Shown here one piece after another: positions 16,915 to 25,745 of a stretch of DNA of 64,000 nt. The stretch is from positions 2,170,001 through 2,234,000 of the forward strand of contig NZ_JAKZBV010000001.1 in assembly GCF_022539255.1 (NCBI RefSeq), written 5' to 3'. Numbering within the stretch: the first letter of the stretch is position 1; each line of letters starts with the position of its first letter. The stretch is from Sinomonas terrae (GTDB lineage: Bacteria; Actinomycetota; Actinomycetes; Actinomycetales; Micrococcaceae). The notes beneath the pieces were generated by a model. The model did no database searches and was not told the origin of the DNA. It worked only from the letters and a program-made list of their open reading frames with translations. The position numbers and the translations under genes are program-made.

Positions 16915-18201
16915 CTACTCGTACCGGAGCGCGTCGATGGGATTCTGCCGCGCTGCCCGCCAAGCCGGAAGGGTTCCGGCGACGAACGCGATGACCATTA
17001 CGAGGATGATCACACCGGCGACCGAAGCCGGGGCGAAGCTGAGGACATGCAAACCTCCCAGGTCGCTGAGCGGCCCCCGGGCAAGGGCACGGCTGACGAC
17101 CGTCCCGATCCCGATCGCAACCGCCGACCCAATGGCGCTGCCCAAGAAACCGATGAAGGCCGCCTCGGTGCTGAACAGGGCGAATACGGATCCGCTGCCC
17201 ATTCCCATCGCCTTCATGAGCCCGATCTCGCGTGTACGCTCCTGGACCGACATGAGGAGTGTGTTGACAATCCCGAACCCTGCAGCGACGAGGGCGATCA
17301 CGGCGAAGGCATCGAGGACTCCGATGATCGCGTTGATCACGGTCTTGACCGTCCCGATCCGATCGTCCAAGGTTTGGGCGGTATAGCCTTCAGCGGACAG
17401 CCGGCTCTTCATCGTGTTGATCTGGGCTTGACTCGAGGGGGCGAAGGTTGCGGTTGCGTCGGCAAAGGCATCCTTTGCGGCTGCTGGGGCTCCCGTTCCC
17501 TGGGCGTTCGCGAGTGCAGTCGAAAGCGCCTTGTTGATGAACCCTCCGGAAACGCCCAGCAAGGAGCTCTGTTCGATGCCGACGATCTGCGCGCCCACTT
17601 CATGCATCTTGCCAGCCGCATCGTCGATGCCGATGACGACACTTTGGCCGACCGCCTGATTGTTGTCGCTGAACCCGAGCGGTCCCACGTAGGTCACCGG
17701 CAGCACAATCTGTGCCTGAGCTGAGCTGTCGTCAAGGCTCGAGCCAGCCGCGAGTTCAGGCTGCGCTCCGGCGAGAGGCAGGACCGAGAGCTGGTACTTG
17801 TCGTGGCCGTTCCATTCGATATAGGCAGGGCTGACCCTCGTCACGGGAGTCACGGCGGTAATGCCGGGCACCGCGGAGATGGTGTTCAGGTCCGCTTGGC
17901 TGAGCGCTAATTCGGTCGCGCCGGGACGCCCGCCTGCGGCGAGGACTCGCGTATTGGGATCGTATTTCTGTGGCCCTGACCCTGGGGCGGTGTTCGTGTT
18001 GGTCTTCGAGACAGTGAACGTGTTGCTGGAGCCGACGGCGGCGACTTGGCTGTCGATGTAGTTGGAGATGCCGGTGCCGAGGCCGTTCGTGATGGTCAGG
18101 GTGAAGGCGCCCACGAAGATCGCGAGGATGGTCAGGGTGGTCCTGAGCTTGCTGCGAACGCTATTGGCGATTGCTGTCTTCAGGATTTCGAGCGGTTTCA
18201 T
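16915..18201 (-). CDS. MacB/FtsX-type ABC transporter permease
   Basis: This is a 428-residue permease of the MacB family: one N-terminal helix (about 17-40), a large extracytoplasmic domain (about 45-285), then three C-terminal helices of the FtsX domain. MKPLEILKTAIANSVRSK is the usual family opening. Its ATG overlaps the ATPase stop by four bases. Such pairs export peptides, lipoproteins or drugs, or work as mechanotransmission machines on envelope enzymes; the substrate is not apparent. Confidence 0.9.
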   Translation of the reverse strand: MKPLEILKTAIANSVRSKLRTTLTILAIFVGAFTLTITNGLGTGISNYIDSQVAAVGSSNTFTVSKTNTNTAPGSGPQKYDPNTRVLAAGGRPGATELALSQADLNTISAVPGITAVTPVTRVSPAYIEWNGHDKYQLSVLPLAGAQPELAAGSSLDDSSAQAQIVLPVTYVGPLGFSDNNQAVGQSVVIGIDDAAGKMHEVGAQIVGIEQSSLLGVSGGFINKALSTALANAQGTGAPAAAKDAFADATATFAPSSQAQINTMKSRLSAEGYTAQTLDDRIGTVKTVINAIIGVLDAFAVIALVAAGFGIVNTLLMSVQERTREIGLMKAMGMGSGSVFALFSTEAAFIGFLGSAIGSAVAIGIGTVVSRALARGPLSDLGGLHVLSFAPASVAGVIILVMVIAFVAGTLPAWRAARQNPIDALRYE

Positions 18202-18896
18202 GCCGCGTGCTCCTCGTCGGTGTTGATCAGCAGGCCGTCTCGAATGAAAATGCGGCGTTCGAAACGCTGGGCCAGCTCGTGGTCATGGGTGACGGTGATC
18301 AGCGTGATTCCGTCTTTCCGGTTCAGGTCGAAGAGGATGTCCTCGACGATCCGGCCGGTGGCGGTATCCAGATTTCCCGTGGGTTCGTCAGCGAAGAGCA
18401 CCTGGGGATTGTTGACGAGGGCTCGCGCTATGACCACCCGCTGCTTCTGTCCGCCCGAGAGGTTGGCCGCCTTGTTCTTGGCCTTGTCTCCGAGCTGCAG
18501 CTGTTCGAGGACTTCGAGTGCGCGACGCCGCCGTTCGCGTGGCCCGACGCCGGCGATCTTCAAAGGCAGCGCGACATTCTCGAGGACCGAGGAGGCCGGG
18601 TTGAGGAAGAATTGCTGGAAGACGAATCCGAAAAGCGAATTCCGCAGCGCATTCAGCCTTCGTCCGCTCAGGTCTTGGGCTTCTGTCCCGTCCACGTGGA
18701 TCTGGCCAGTGCCAGGGGTATCGAGCAGCGCGAGGAGATGCATGAGCGTCGATTTACCCGAACCGCTCTTGCCTACAATTGCTACAGATTCACCTCGCTG
18801 GACCTCGAGGCTCACTCCCTTGAGCGCATCGAAGCGGTCTGGGCCCCTCCCATAGGTTTTGGTCAGGTCGCGAGCGGCCAGAATTGGCACAGGCAT
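18198..18896 (-). CDS. MacB/LolD-type ABC transporter ATP-binding protein
   Basis: This is a 232-residue ATPase, partner of the permease it overlaps. Walker A is GKSGSGKST near residue 42, the Q-loop is FVFQQF, the signature is LSGGQKQR, Walker B is VLFADEPTGNLD, and the switch histidine is in TVTHDHELA. The GNLD form of the D-loop is typical of the MacB/LolD group. The ATG at 18896 has GGAA upstream; longer readings lack support. Confidence 0.93.
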   Translation of the reverse strand: MPVPILAARDLTKTYGRGPDRFDALKGVSLEVQRGESVAIVGKSGSGKSTLMHLLALLDTPGTGQIHVDGTEAQDLSGRRLNALRNSLFGFVFQQFFLNPASSVLENVALPLKIAGVGPRERRRRALEVLEQLQLGDKAKNKAANLSGGQKQRVVIARALVNNPQVLFADEPTGNLDTATGRIVEDILFDLNRKDGITLITVTHDHELAQRFERRIFIRDGLLINTDEEHAA

Positions 18897-18971
18897 GGTG
18901 TTCCTATCAATGACGTGGTGTACAAGAAACTCGGGGTGCAAGAGAGAGTCGGGGCGCGCCTGCCGCGTCGA

Positions 18972-19571
18972 TCAAAACTCGGGCGGAAGGAGGCTGGCAG
19001 AGATACGAGCCGTGGCTGCAAGGATTTCGTCCTCGTCCGCCTCGATGTCTCTTGAAGCCATTCCGGTCATGTTGATCACAAGCAGCGCGAAGCGGGCGCG
19101 GAGTCTGTCCTCAACGCTCGCGTTCGGGGGAGTGAGGACCGCGAACAGGCGCCCCATGGCTGCTGCCATCCCTTCCCGCTGCCCGGAGTCCGATCTGATG
19201 TCCCTCACGAGACGGTAATTTGAACTGAGGAAGCGAAACATCCTCAGCCCCTGATGCTGCATGATCGCCGTCCAACGGGCGATCACCTGGCGCCGCAGGT
19301 CGGGCCCTGGCTCTTGGCTCCCCGCCCACATAACGAGATCCGCGACCTCGCTGCGCATCGTTTCCAACAGTGCGCGGACGATGTCCTCTTTGCTCTTGAA
19401 GTGGTAATAAAGAGCCGCCTTGGTGAAGCCGAGTTCTTCCGCGATCTGCCGCATCGACGTCGACTCATAGCCCTGCTCGCTGAAGAGGCGCAGCGCCACC
19501 GCCTGGATCCGCTCACGGGTCCCACTCGGGGGACTGGCCGCGTGATCACCGCCCCTGCTTGTCACCGTCAC
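18972..19571 (-). CDS. TetR-family transcriptional repressor of the ABC operon
   Basis: This is a 199-residue TetR regulator. The N-terminal helix-turn-helix reads TSMRQIAEELGFTKAALYYHF near residues 35-55, and the C-terminal part is an all-helical ligand domain. GTG 19571 follows AAGGAAGG by about ten bases; a second GTG two codons on is possible. It is transcribed towards the ABC genes and sits just upstream of them, so it probably represses them along with itself through the paired operators at 19607-19645. The inducer is unknown. Confidence 0.88.
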   Translation of the reverse strand: MTVTSRGGDHAASPPSGTRERIQAVALRLFSEQGYESTSMRQIAEELGFTKAALYYHFKSKEDIVRALLETMRSEVADLVMWAGSQEPGPDLRRQVIARWTAIMQHQGLRMFRFLSSNYRLVRDIRSDSGQREGMAAAMGRLFAVLTPPNASVEDRLRARFALLVINMTGMASRDIEADEDEILAATARISASLLPPEF

Positions 19572-19606
19572 GTGGCGCCAACCTTCCTTCGAGGCCCGGC
19601 AACTAA

Positions 19607-19645
19607 CTAACCGGCCGGTAAGCAAAATACTAACCGCCCGGTAAG
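19607..19645. promoter_or_regulatory. Tandem TetR operators around the tetR promoter
   Basis: Two 16-base near-palindromes differing at one base (CTAACCGGCCGGTAAG at 19607 and CTAACCGCCCGGTAAG at 19630) are 23 bases apart. On the minus strand a TAGTAT box (19627-19632) lies between and partly within them, so binding would block the tetR promoter. Confidence 0.7.
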
Positions 19646-19687
19646 GAGGTGGCGAAATCCGCTCCCTACGCCTGAGTCCGAACGCAA

Positions 19688-19726
19688 GAAGCGGAGCCCA
19701 GAGGTGCGCACTCTGAGCTCCGCTTC
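19688..19726. terminator. Terminator hairpin after the first LGFP gene
   Basis: Arms 19688-19703 and 19711-19726 match at 15 of 16 positions around a seven-base loop, 40 bases past the stop of the minus-strand LGFP gene. Confidence 0.75.
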
Positions 19727-19766
19727 AGTCACCCCCAGCCGTTCAGCGTCACGGCTGGCCGTGTTT

Positions 19767-20726
19767 TTAGGGGTGGGTGATGGTGATCTGTCCGTTGATG
19801 TCGGTGATCTTGCCGCCTTGGTAGTTCTGGGCGGTGCCGCCGGGGACGGTGTAGACCTCGCTGGTGGGGTAGCCCAGGTAGCCGCGTTCGAACCCGGTGG
19901 ACTGCCAGGCGGAGCGGATGGGCCCGTAGGACTCGTGGGTCCCGGATGCCGGGGAGGACACGATCGCCCCGCCCTGGTAGTTCTGGTACGAGCCGCCGTT
20001 GACCAGGCCGGTGACGACCTCGGTGGTCGGGTAGCCCAGGACCCCGCGCTCGAACCCGGTCGCCTGCCACTCGGCGCGGATCGCCCCGACGGACTCGTGG
20101 GTCCCCGACGCCGGGGAGGACACGATCGCCCCGCCCTGGTAGTTCTGGTACGAGCCGCCGTTGACCAGCCCGGTCACGACCCCGGTGCTCGGGTAGCCCA
20201 GGACCCCCCGCTCGAACCCGGTCGCCTGCCACTCGGTCCGGATCGGCCCGTAGGAGCCGTGCGTGCCGGCGGCCGGGGAGGACACGATCGCCCCGCCCTG
20301 GTAGTTCTGGTACGAGCCGCCGTTGACGAGGCCGGTGACGACCTCGGTGGTCGGGTAGGCCAGGACCCCGGACTCGAAGCCGAGCTGGGCCCACACCGAG
20401 CGGATCGCGCCCAGGGACTCGTGCGCCCCGCTGGCCGGGGACCAGATGATCGCCCCGCCGTCGTAGTTCTGGTACACCCCGCCGTTGCGCAGGCCCCCGA
20501 CCTCGTCCGTGGACGGGTACCCCATCACCCCGTTCTCGAACCCGAGCGCGGCCCACTCCCCGCGGATCGCCCCGTGGGAGACGAACAGGCTCCCGGAGGG
20601 CGCGGAGATGATCGCCCCGTACTGGTAGTTGCGGTAGTAGCCCCCGTTGCGGATCGCGGTCACCGCGCTCGTGGCCGCCCCCAGGCCCCACTGGGCCGCC
20701 TTGGCGTCCATCTGCTGGGCCAGGGT
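19767..20726 (-). repeat. 162-bp tandem LGFP repeats, copy 1
   Basis: The LGFP region is built of 162-base units. The same GTAGTTCTGG stretch recurs at 19977, 20139 and 20301, exactly 162 bases apart. The middle units are nearly identical in DNA; the outer ones have drifted. Confidence 0.85.
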
Positions 20727-21725
20727 CGCGGCCGTGACCGTCACCGTCGCGGTGGACTTGGCCGACCCGCCCGCGTTCGAGGCCGTCAGGGTCACCGTGT
20801 ACGTCCCCGCCGCACTGTACGTGTGGGCCGGGTTCTGCGCGGTGGACGGCGCCGACCCGTCGCCGAAGTCCCACGACCACGACGTCGGCGAACCCGTCGA
20901 GGTGTCGTGGAAGGCCACGCTCAACGGCGCCGTGCCCGACGTCGGGGACGCCGTGAACGACGCCACCGGCGCCGCCGGAACACTCGCCGCAACACTCTTG
21001 ACGATCAGATCGTCAATATACGTGTCCTCCATCTGGCCAACGTGCTCGGCGCCGTTCATCACACTCGTCACCGACGTGGCCGCGGTGTTCACCGTCGAGC
21101 TGGAGTAGACAGAGGCGCCGTCGAACCACACCTCAACCGTCGTCGTGGCCCCGTTCGGAATCACATGCATCGCCAATTGATGCCACGAGTTCAGGGCAAC
21201 AACGGCGGTTCCTAAAGCAGTGTAGGTGTATGTTGTTCCGCCCGGCTGAAGCGAGCGTAGCCAGAGCTTGCCTGTCGTGTTGTCCCGGTAGACGTCGACG
21301 AAGCGGGTGGCGCCGGAGAAGAAACGGAAATAGGGCACATTATTGCCTGATGCCCCAGCTTGGGTGATGTTGAACCATCCGTCGGCGTAGACCTCCTTGG
21401 TCCCAGCGGGCAAGGGGGTGGAGAAATCGCCAACCGAAGTCGTATCTGAAGGCACGTGTACGTACACGGAGCATGCGCCGTCATGCGCCAGGGCCGACGA
21501 AACCGACACCGTCGCCGTACCCGTGGCCTGCACCTGGTACCCCGACAGGCTCCCGGACTCGAAGTTATCCGCTTTCACCACAGTGCCGGGAAAGCTGTCA
21601 CTGGGGGCGCTCGTCCCCGGCTGGCACGTCACCGCATACGCCGGCACCGCCAGGAACGAGATGCCTCCCATCAAGGGCACCGCCAGAGTCACCGCAGCCC
21701 CCAGAACTCCAATTCGCTTCACCAC
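19767..21725 (-). CDS. Secreted lectin-like / PKD / LGFP-repeat protein, copy 1
   Basis: This is a 652-residue exported protein. A signal peptide covers residues 1-31. Residues about 45-247 form a jelly-roll, concanavalin-like domain (YADGWFNITQAG, VPYFRFFSG, NSWHQLAMHV). Residues about 250-332 are a PKD domain with WDFGDGS. Residues about 334-652 are six LGFP repeats of 54 residues, a module known from actinobacterial envelope proteins that bind the wall polysaccharide. The protein is therefore predicted to sit on the cell wall and present the jelly-roll outward. GTG 21725 has TTGGAGG six bases upstream. It has a near twin at 30131-32083. The ligand is unknown. Confidence 0.88.
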   Translation of the reverse strand: MVKRIGVLGAAVTLAVPLMGGISFLAVPAYAVTCQPGTSAPSDSFPGTVVKADNFESGSLSGYQVQATGTATVSVSSALAHDGACSVYVHVPSDTTSVGDFSTPLPAGTKEVYADGWFNITQAGASGNNVPYFRFFSGATRFVDVYRDNTTGKLWLRSLQPGGTTYTYTALGTAVVALNSWHQLAMHVIPNGATTTVEVWFDGASVYSSSTVNTAATSVTSVMNGAEHVGQMEDTYIDDLIVKSVAASVPAAPVASFTASPTSGTAPLSVAFHDTSTGSPTSWSWDFGDGSAPSTAQNPAHTYSAAGTYTVTLTASNAGGSAKSTATVTVTAATLAQQMDAKAAQWGLGAATSAVTAIRNGGYYRNYQYGAIISAPSGSLFVSHGAIRGEWAALGFENGVMGYPSTDEVGGLRNGGVYQNYDGGAIIWSPASGAHESLGAIRSVWAQLGFESGVLAYPTTEVVTGLVNGGSYQNYQGGAIVSSPAAGTHGSYGPIRTEWQATGFERGVLGYPSTGVVTGLVNGGSYQNYQGGAIVSSPASGTHESVGAIRAEWQATGFERGVLGYPTTEVVTGLVNGGSYQNYQGGAIVSSPASGTHESYGPIRSAWQSTGFERGYLGYPTSEVYTVPGGTAQNYQGGKITDINGQITITHP

Positions 21726-21933
21726 ACGCCTCCAACTCGCATTTGATCTACCGCACTCGAAAGGCCGGTCGGAGGCAGTGTGATCTGGAAGCTGCGGCCG
21801 CTTGCCGCCCTGACCCGTTCCTGACTGACAACCGCTGGCTCAGACGTTGTCGTCATTCCCCGCACCCCATTCCGCCCCGTGCCGCGAACCAGGCCTTGAG
21901 AGCAGGACCGCAGCTGCATTCGTAAGGGCAAAT

Positions 21934-21963
21934 TTGACATAGGGCCGACGTTTCCGATATACG
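21934..21963 (+). promoter_or_regulatory. Consensus-like promoter upstream of the phosphoesterase gene
   Basis: TTGACA (21934-21939), 18-base spacer, TATACG (21958-21963). It points at the phosphoesterase and would give a leader of about 200 bases before ATG 22169. The rest of the gap from 21726 to 21933 holds the upstream region of the divergent LGFP gene. Confidence 0.55.
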
Positions 21964-22168
21964 AACCGGTACTCGACTTTTGGGCTCGAGGGTCCCCGGG
22001 CTACCTGTGCCACTACTCGATGGGACGGAACAGGTGGGTCACCGATTGCTTGCCCCGCACCTCGGTGCCAAGCGCTTCGCCAGATGCGGGGCGGGTTGGT
22101 TTTGCAGATGTGGTCTGACATGCACCCTCACAGAGAGTTCCCAGCCGGCCAAGCCAGACTTTTCCAGC

Positions 22169-23122
22169 ATGGATGGCCACAGTGGTCAAATGGCACGGAT
22201 GAGAGTCGCCTCGGCGATGGTGTCGGCAGTGCTGGCCACCTGCCTCGTAGCGGCATGCTCGAGCACTGGCGCCGGAGCCCCTGTCACCTCCCCGGGGGGA
22301 CAGGCCGCTCGGCCGTCGACGAATGCAGTGCAGTCACAAGCTTCTTCAGGACAGTCACAAGCTTCGGGAACTGTGCCTCGACCGGCGCATGTGGTGATCG
22401 TCGTCGAGGAGAACCACTCCTTCGGCAATATCATCGGCAACGCATCGGCCCCATACTTTAATTCGCTCGCGACTCAGGGTGCCCTCTTCACGGATTCCGC
22501 GGGCATCGCACATCCCAGCGAACCGAACTATCTCGCCCTTTTCTCCGGATCCACACAGGGAGTCAGCGATGATTCCTGCCCGCACACGTTCTCGGGCGAC
22601 AATCTCGGAGCGCAGGTGGCGGCCGCGGGGGAGACATTCGCCGGATATTCCGAAGGGCTGCCCCAAGCCGGATACTCCGGCTGCACCTCGGGCGACTATG
22701 CCCGGAGGCATGCGCCCTGGACCGACTTCCCAAGCGTCCCGGCGTCGGCCAGCCTGCCGTTCAGCGAGTTTCCTCAGGACTACAAAAATCTGCCCACCGT
22801 CTCATTCGTGATCCCGAACGTCGCCGATGACATGCACGACGGGAGCATCAGCGCCGCAGACAGTTGGATGCGCGACAACCTTGACGGCTATGCGCAGTGG
22901 GCAAAGACGCACAACAGCCTGCTAGTCGTCACCTGGGACGAGGACGAGGATACCGCCAGCAATCACGTCGCGACCATCTTTGAAGGCGCGCAGGTGAACC
23001 CTGGACAGTACAGCGAGTCAATCAATCACTACAAGGTCTTGCGCACTATCGAGGCGGCGTACGGTCTGCCTGCACTAGGTCAGGCCGCGGATATGCAGCC
23101 CATAACAGACATCTGGAAATAA
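22169..23122 (+). CDS. Phosphoesterase-family lipoprotein (acid phosphatase / phospholipase C-like)
   Basis: This is a 317-residue predicted lipoprotein of the alkaline-phosphatase-like phosphoesterase family. The signal sequence ends LVAAC (lipobox), followed by a Ser/Gln-rich linker and the catalytic domain beginning HVVIVVEENHSF near residue 68. HPSEPNYLALFSG and a late TWDEDED with NHVATIF supply probable metal ligands. Members act outside the cell on phosphate esters or phospholipids. ATG 22169 is used; in-frame ATGs at 22190 and 22199 are alternatives and none has a clear ribosome site. Confidence 0.82.
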   Translation: MDGHSGQMARMRVASAMVSAVLATCLVAACSSTGAGAPVTSPGGQAARPSTNAVQSQASSGQSQASGTVPRPAHVVIVVEENHSFGNIIGNASAPYFNSLATQGALFTDSAGIAHPSEPNYLALFSGSTQGVSDDSCPHTFSGDNLGAQVAAAGETFAGYSEGLPQAGYSGCTSGDYARRHAPWTDFPSVPASASLPFSEFPQDYKNLPTVSFVIPNVADDMHDGSISAADSWMRDNLDGYAQWAKTHNSLLVVTWDEDEDTASNHVATIFEGAQVNPGQYSESINHYKVLRTIEAAYGLPALGQAADMQPITDIWK

Positions 23123-23151
23123 CGAACACTCGGCAGGGGCCCGGCTTCTCC

Positions 23152-23520
23152 ATGAGAGGACGGCGAGGAGCAGGGGAGTGGCGTCTGGCCAGCTACCTTG
23201 GCTGCTCTCTTGGCACCAAATCTTGCGGACTCAGATCTCAAACGGGAGGAACGGAAGGCCCATTCCGGCAGAACAAGCTTGCGGCGCTGCTCGGCTGGGA
23301 TCGCACGAGACTGTCTCATCACTGGTCACGAATGGAAGACCTAGGCCTGCTTGAGCGGCCGCGTCGCAGCCTGCGAGACGACAGGACCATCGGACATCGG
23401 GGACCATCAGGCATCGGGGGACACAATCTGCATCCACTACCGCAGCCACCAACCTATTACTGGCACCCCTGCGTATCAGGTTTGGGCGTAATCAACACAC
23501 ATGACAGGGGCTCGCCTTGA
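23152..23520 (+). pseudogene. MarR-family regulator fragment
   Basis: Within this 122-codon frame, the segment around residues 40-72 (NKLAALLGWDRTRLSHHWSRM, then LGLLERPRR) is the recognition-helix and wing region of MarR regulators. No MarR N-terminal dimer helices come before it. After it the reading becomes unrelated and contains a short imperfect tandem repeat near 23384-23418, so the ligand half is gone. It looks like the core of a decayed gene, not a working regulator. Confidence 0.55.
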
Positions 23521-23529
23521 GCCTGAACT

Positions 23530-24045
23530 TCAGGACGCTGCCAGCCGTGAGCGTTTCCGGACGGCGACGAGTCCGACTATCAGAAGCGATACCCCGGCCG
23601 CCAGGACCGGCAGCGAAAAGATGGCGAGAACGGTCGGGAGCCCATTCGGTCCGATGAAGTCGAAAGGGTCGTGCTCATCGGGGTGAAGGATCCACTCTGC
23701 GGTTGGTCCCAGTTCCGAAGGGTCATTCGAAAGGGCAAAGGCCTGGAACGTCTCGCCGGCCGAATAGGTCTGGTCGCAGGACGTGGAGTAGAACTGCTCT
23801 GTTCTTTGCCCATGCCAATCGAAGGCCACGCGCAGACTCTGGCTATTCCGGCACCCGTCGGGCGTGAGGCGATTCAGCGCGGTGACGGTCACGGGCACCG
23901 CCGTTCCCTGCGGCTGCATTGAGGAGGCTGTCAAGCCTGCCCCGCCCAAAGCACCGAGCAGGGTCAGGATCGCACCCCAGAGGATCAGGCGGGCTCCTGG
24001 CCAAGTACGAGCCGGGGATGGATGGTAGGAAGGCGTTCGACTCAT
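23530..24045 (-). CDS. Two-helix membrane protein (DUF3592-like)
   Basis: This is a 171-residue protein with one hydrophobic segment near the N terminus (about 20-42), an outside domain of about 95 residues with two cysteines (CRNSQ and TSCDQ), and a second helix at about 140-163. This plan and the central strand pattern resemble DUF3592 membrane proteins, but the match is only by eye. ATG 24045 has AAGG directly upstream. The function is unknown. Confidence 0.6.
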   Translation of the reverse strand: MSRTPSYHPSPARTWPGARLILWGAILTLLGALGGAGLTASSMQPQGTAVPVTVTALNRLTPDGCRNSQSLRVAFDWHGQRTEQFYSTSCDQTYSAGETFQAFALSNDPSELGPTAEWILHPDEHDPFDFIGPNGLPTVLAIFSLPVLAAGVSLLIVGLVAVRKRSRLAAS

Positions 24046-24224
24046 CCTTGCCACCACGATATGACCGCATTCGAAAGGGGATAGTGCAGGGGCGGAAGAT
24101 CTTGGTTCCCCCCTCTGGCGCCCGACCTCGCTGTCGGGGAGCAGATGTTGTCGCCGACCGGATTGCTGCTCGCTTTGCCCATGCGTCCCCCTCCGCGTTC
24201 GTTGAGACCGGAGACTACCTCCTT

Positions 24225-25745
24225 CTAGGGCCGAGTGACAGGCCGCTTGAGATCCGCGTATCGAGCCCAGTTCTCTCCGGCTGCGTTGGCGTGGAGGAAG
24301 GCGACTTGGTAGCTGTAGCCGAGGGCGTCGGCGACCACGGACGGGGGCATCTGGGTGACGAGGTCGTCCAGTGCCCGGTTCCGGGCTCCCTGCAGGTCGA
24401 TGCCGAGGGAGCGGAGCCTGTCCATGATGGTGTTCGGGTGCAGGTGGTGGCCGGCGCGCGCTCCGGGGAAGAGCCAAGGGCTCTCGGTGACACCGGTCCT
24501 CAGGTTGGGCCTGCACTCGAGGTGATCGAGGAGCAGGTCGCCGAACGGTGCCGGGACGGGGACGGGGCGGACTCCGAAGGTGATGTAGGTCTGGCCCGTC
24601 GCGGGATCGACGGTGATCGCGTCGGCGCGCAGCGCTGCGACGCGGACGAGGGGCTGGGCATAGAGCAGCAGGAGGATGCCTGCGACGCGGTAGGGGCGGG
24701 ATTCGCTGGTTCCCGTGAGGAGCTCACGGAGCCAGGCGAGCCGCCGGTCCTGGGCGAGGGTCGGCCGTGATTGGGCCGTGTAGTAACCGATGTCGACGCT
24801 GGTGTTGAGCCGGGTCTTGCGGGCGAAGACGAAGAAGGTGCGGATCAGCTTGCGGGTGGTGGGGCCGCTGGCTCTCCACTCGTCCGCGTCCTGCTGGGTG
24901 CAGCTCGCGGCGTTGCGGTGGTGGGTCTCCCAGAGCCATTGGAGGAATTTGGCGGTCTCGGTGATCTCCTGCTTGGCGGAGTGGACCGGTCCTCTGGCCG
25001 GGCTCTCCGGGGTGGCGGTGGACCGGATGCGCCTGAGGTGGTGCCATCTGGCGAAGTGCTCCACTGGTCTGGCGACTTCGGGTGCCAGGGGGCGGAGCTT
25101 GTCCTCGATCCAGGCCTCGAACCGGGCAAGGTACGGGTCCTGGTAGGGGAGCAGGCCATGGTGGACTAGGAGGGCGCGGAGGTGGTCGACGGCGCGCGCC
25201 GCGGTCGGGATGTGGGTGTCGAGGCCTCCGTGGGTCAGGGACGTGGTCCCCGCCGCGAGCGAGGCCAGGAGAGTCTGGACCTTGGGGGAGCGCTTCCAGG
25301 TGATGATGCTCTCCGGGCGCTCGGCCTGGCAGAGGACGTCGACGAGCCGTCCCATCGCCGCGGGATCCGCCGGTTCGGCGAGGAGCAGGGCGGTGAGGTC
25401 GTCTCGGAGGGAGCAGCGGGCGCAGGTGCCGTGCCGGTAGGGCTCGGCCTCGGTCCCGCAGCGGGTGCAGTGGAAGTCGTGGGGGATGCCAGCGCAATGG
25501 GCGCAGCGGGGCCCGTCCTCGAGGTGGGGCGGGCCGGGGAGGAGGCGGTGCTGGCCGCAGCCGGGGCAGGTTCCGTGGGTCCGGGTGGCGGTGGTGAAGC
25601 AGGGGCCGCAGACCTTCCCCTCCGGCCACCACACCCTGGCCCTGCCGGCGTTGCGGCCGCAGCGAGCACAGAGAGTAGTGCCGGTGGTGCGGGGCCGTCC
25701 GCGGGTGGTCGTGCGCGGGTTCAGGCCTGCCGGCTCAGTGGTCAT
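24225..25745 (-). CDS. Zinc-ribbon pseudo-integrase (third gene of recombinase cassette)
   Basis: This is a 506-residue protein. Its N terminus has three four-cysteine zinc ribbons (Cys 26/29/46/49, 60/63/81/84, 93/96/108/111). A helical core-binding region follows (about 190-315), then a C-terminal region shaped like a tyrosine-recombinase catalytic domain. That region keeps an arginine in PLVRVAAL (R368), but the HxxR box reads ARNR (454-457), the next histidine site reads LGYS, and only a possible terminal tyrosine (Y496) remains. It is therefore probably not an active recombinase alone. Its start overlaps the Xre stop by 11 bases. It may be the DNA-targeting partner of the recombinase; that is inference. 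Confidence 0.8.
   Translation of the reverse strand: MTTEPAGLNPRTTTRGRPRTTGTTLCARCGRNAGRARVWWPEGKVCGPCFTTATRTHGTCPGCGQHRLLPGPPHLEDGPRCAHCAGIPHDFHCTRCGTEAEPYRHGTCARCSLRDDLTALLLAEPADPAAMGRLVDVLCQAERPESIITWKRSPKVQTLLASLAAGTTSLTHGGLDTHIPTAARAVDHLRALLVHHGLLPYQDPYLARFEAWIEDKLRPLAPEVARPVEHFARWHHLRRIRSTATPESPARGPVHSAKQEITETAKFLQWLWETHHRNAASCTQQDADEWRASGPTTRKLIRTFFVFARKTRLNTSVDIGYYTAQSRPTLAQDRRLAWLRELLTGTSESRPYRVAGILLLLYAQPLVRVAALRADAITVDPATGQTYITFGVRPVPVPAPFGDLLLDHLECRPNLRTGVTESPWLFPGARAGHHLHPNTIMDRLRSLGIDLQGARNRALDDLVTQMPPSVVADALGYSYQVAFLHANAAGENWARYADLKRPVTRP

Noticed and set aside
19767..20726. Regular 162-bp repeats taken as a possible CRISPR-like or integron-like array
   Set aside because: The units are contiguous, in frame, and translate to 54-residue LGFP modules with no spacers.
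19704..21215. A 503-codon plus-strand frame opposite the first LGFP gene, with a matching 514-codon frame at 30065-31609
   Set aside because: Both are shadows of the minus-strand repeats. Their translation is low-complexity G/R/D/V and they are similar only because the real genes are duplicates.
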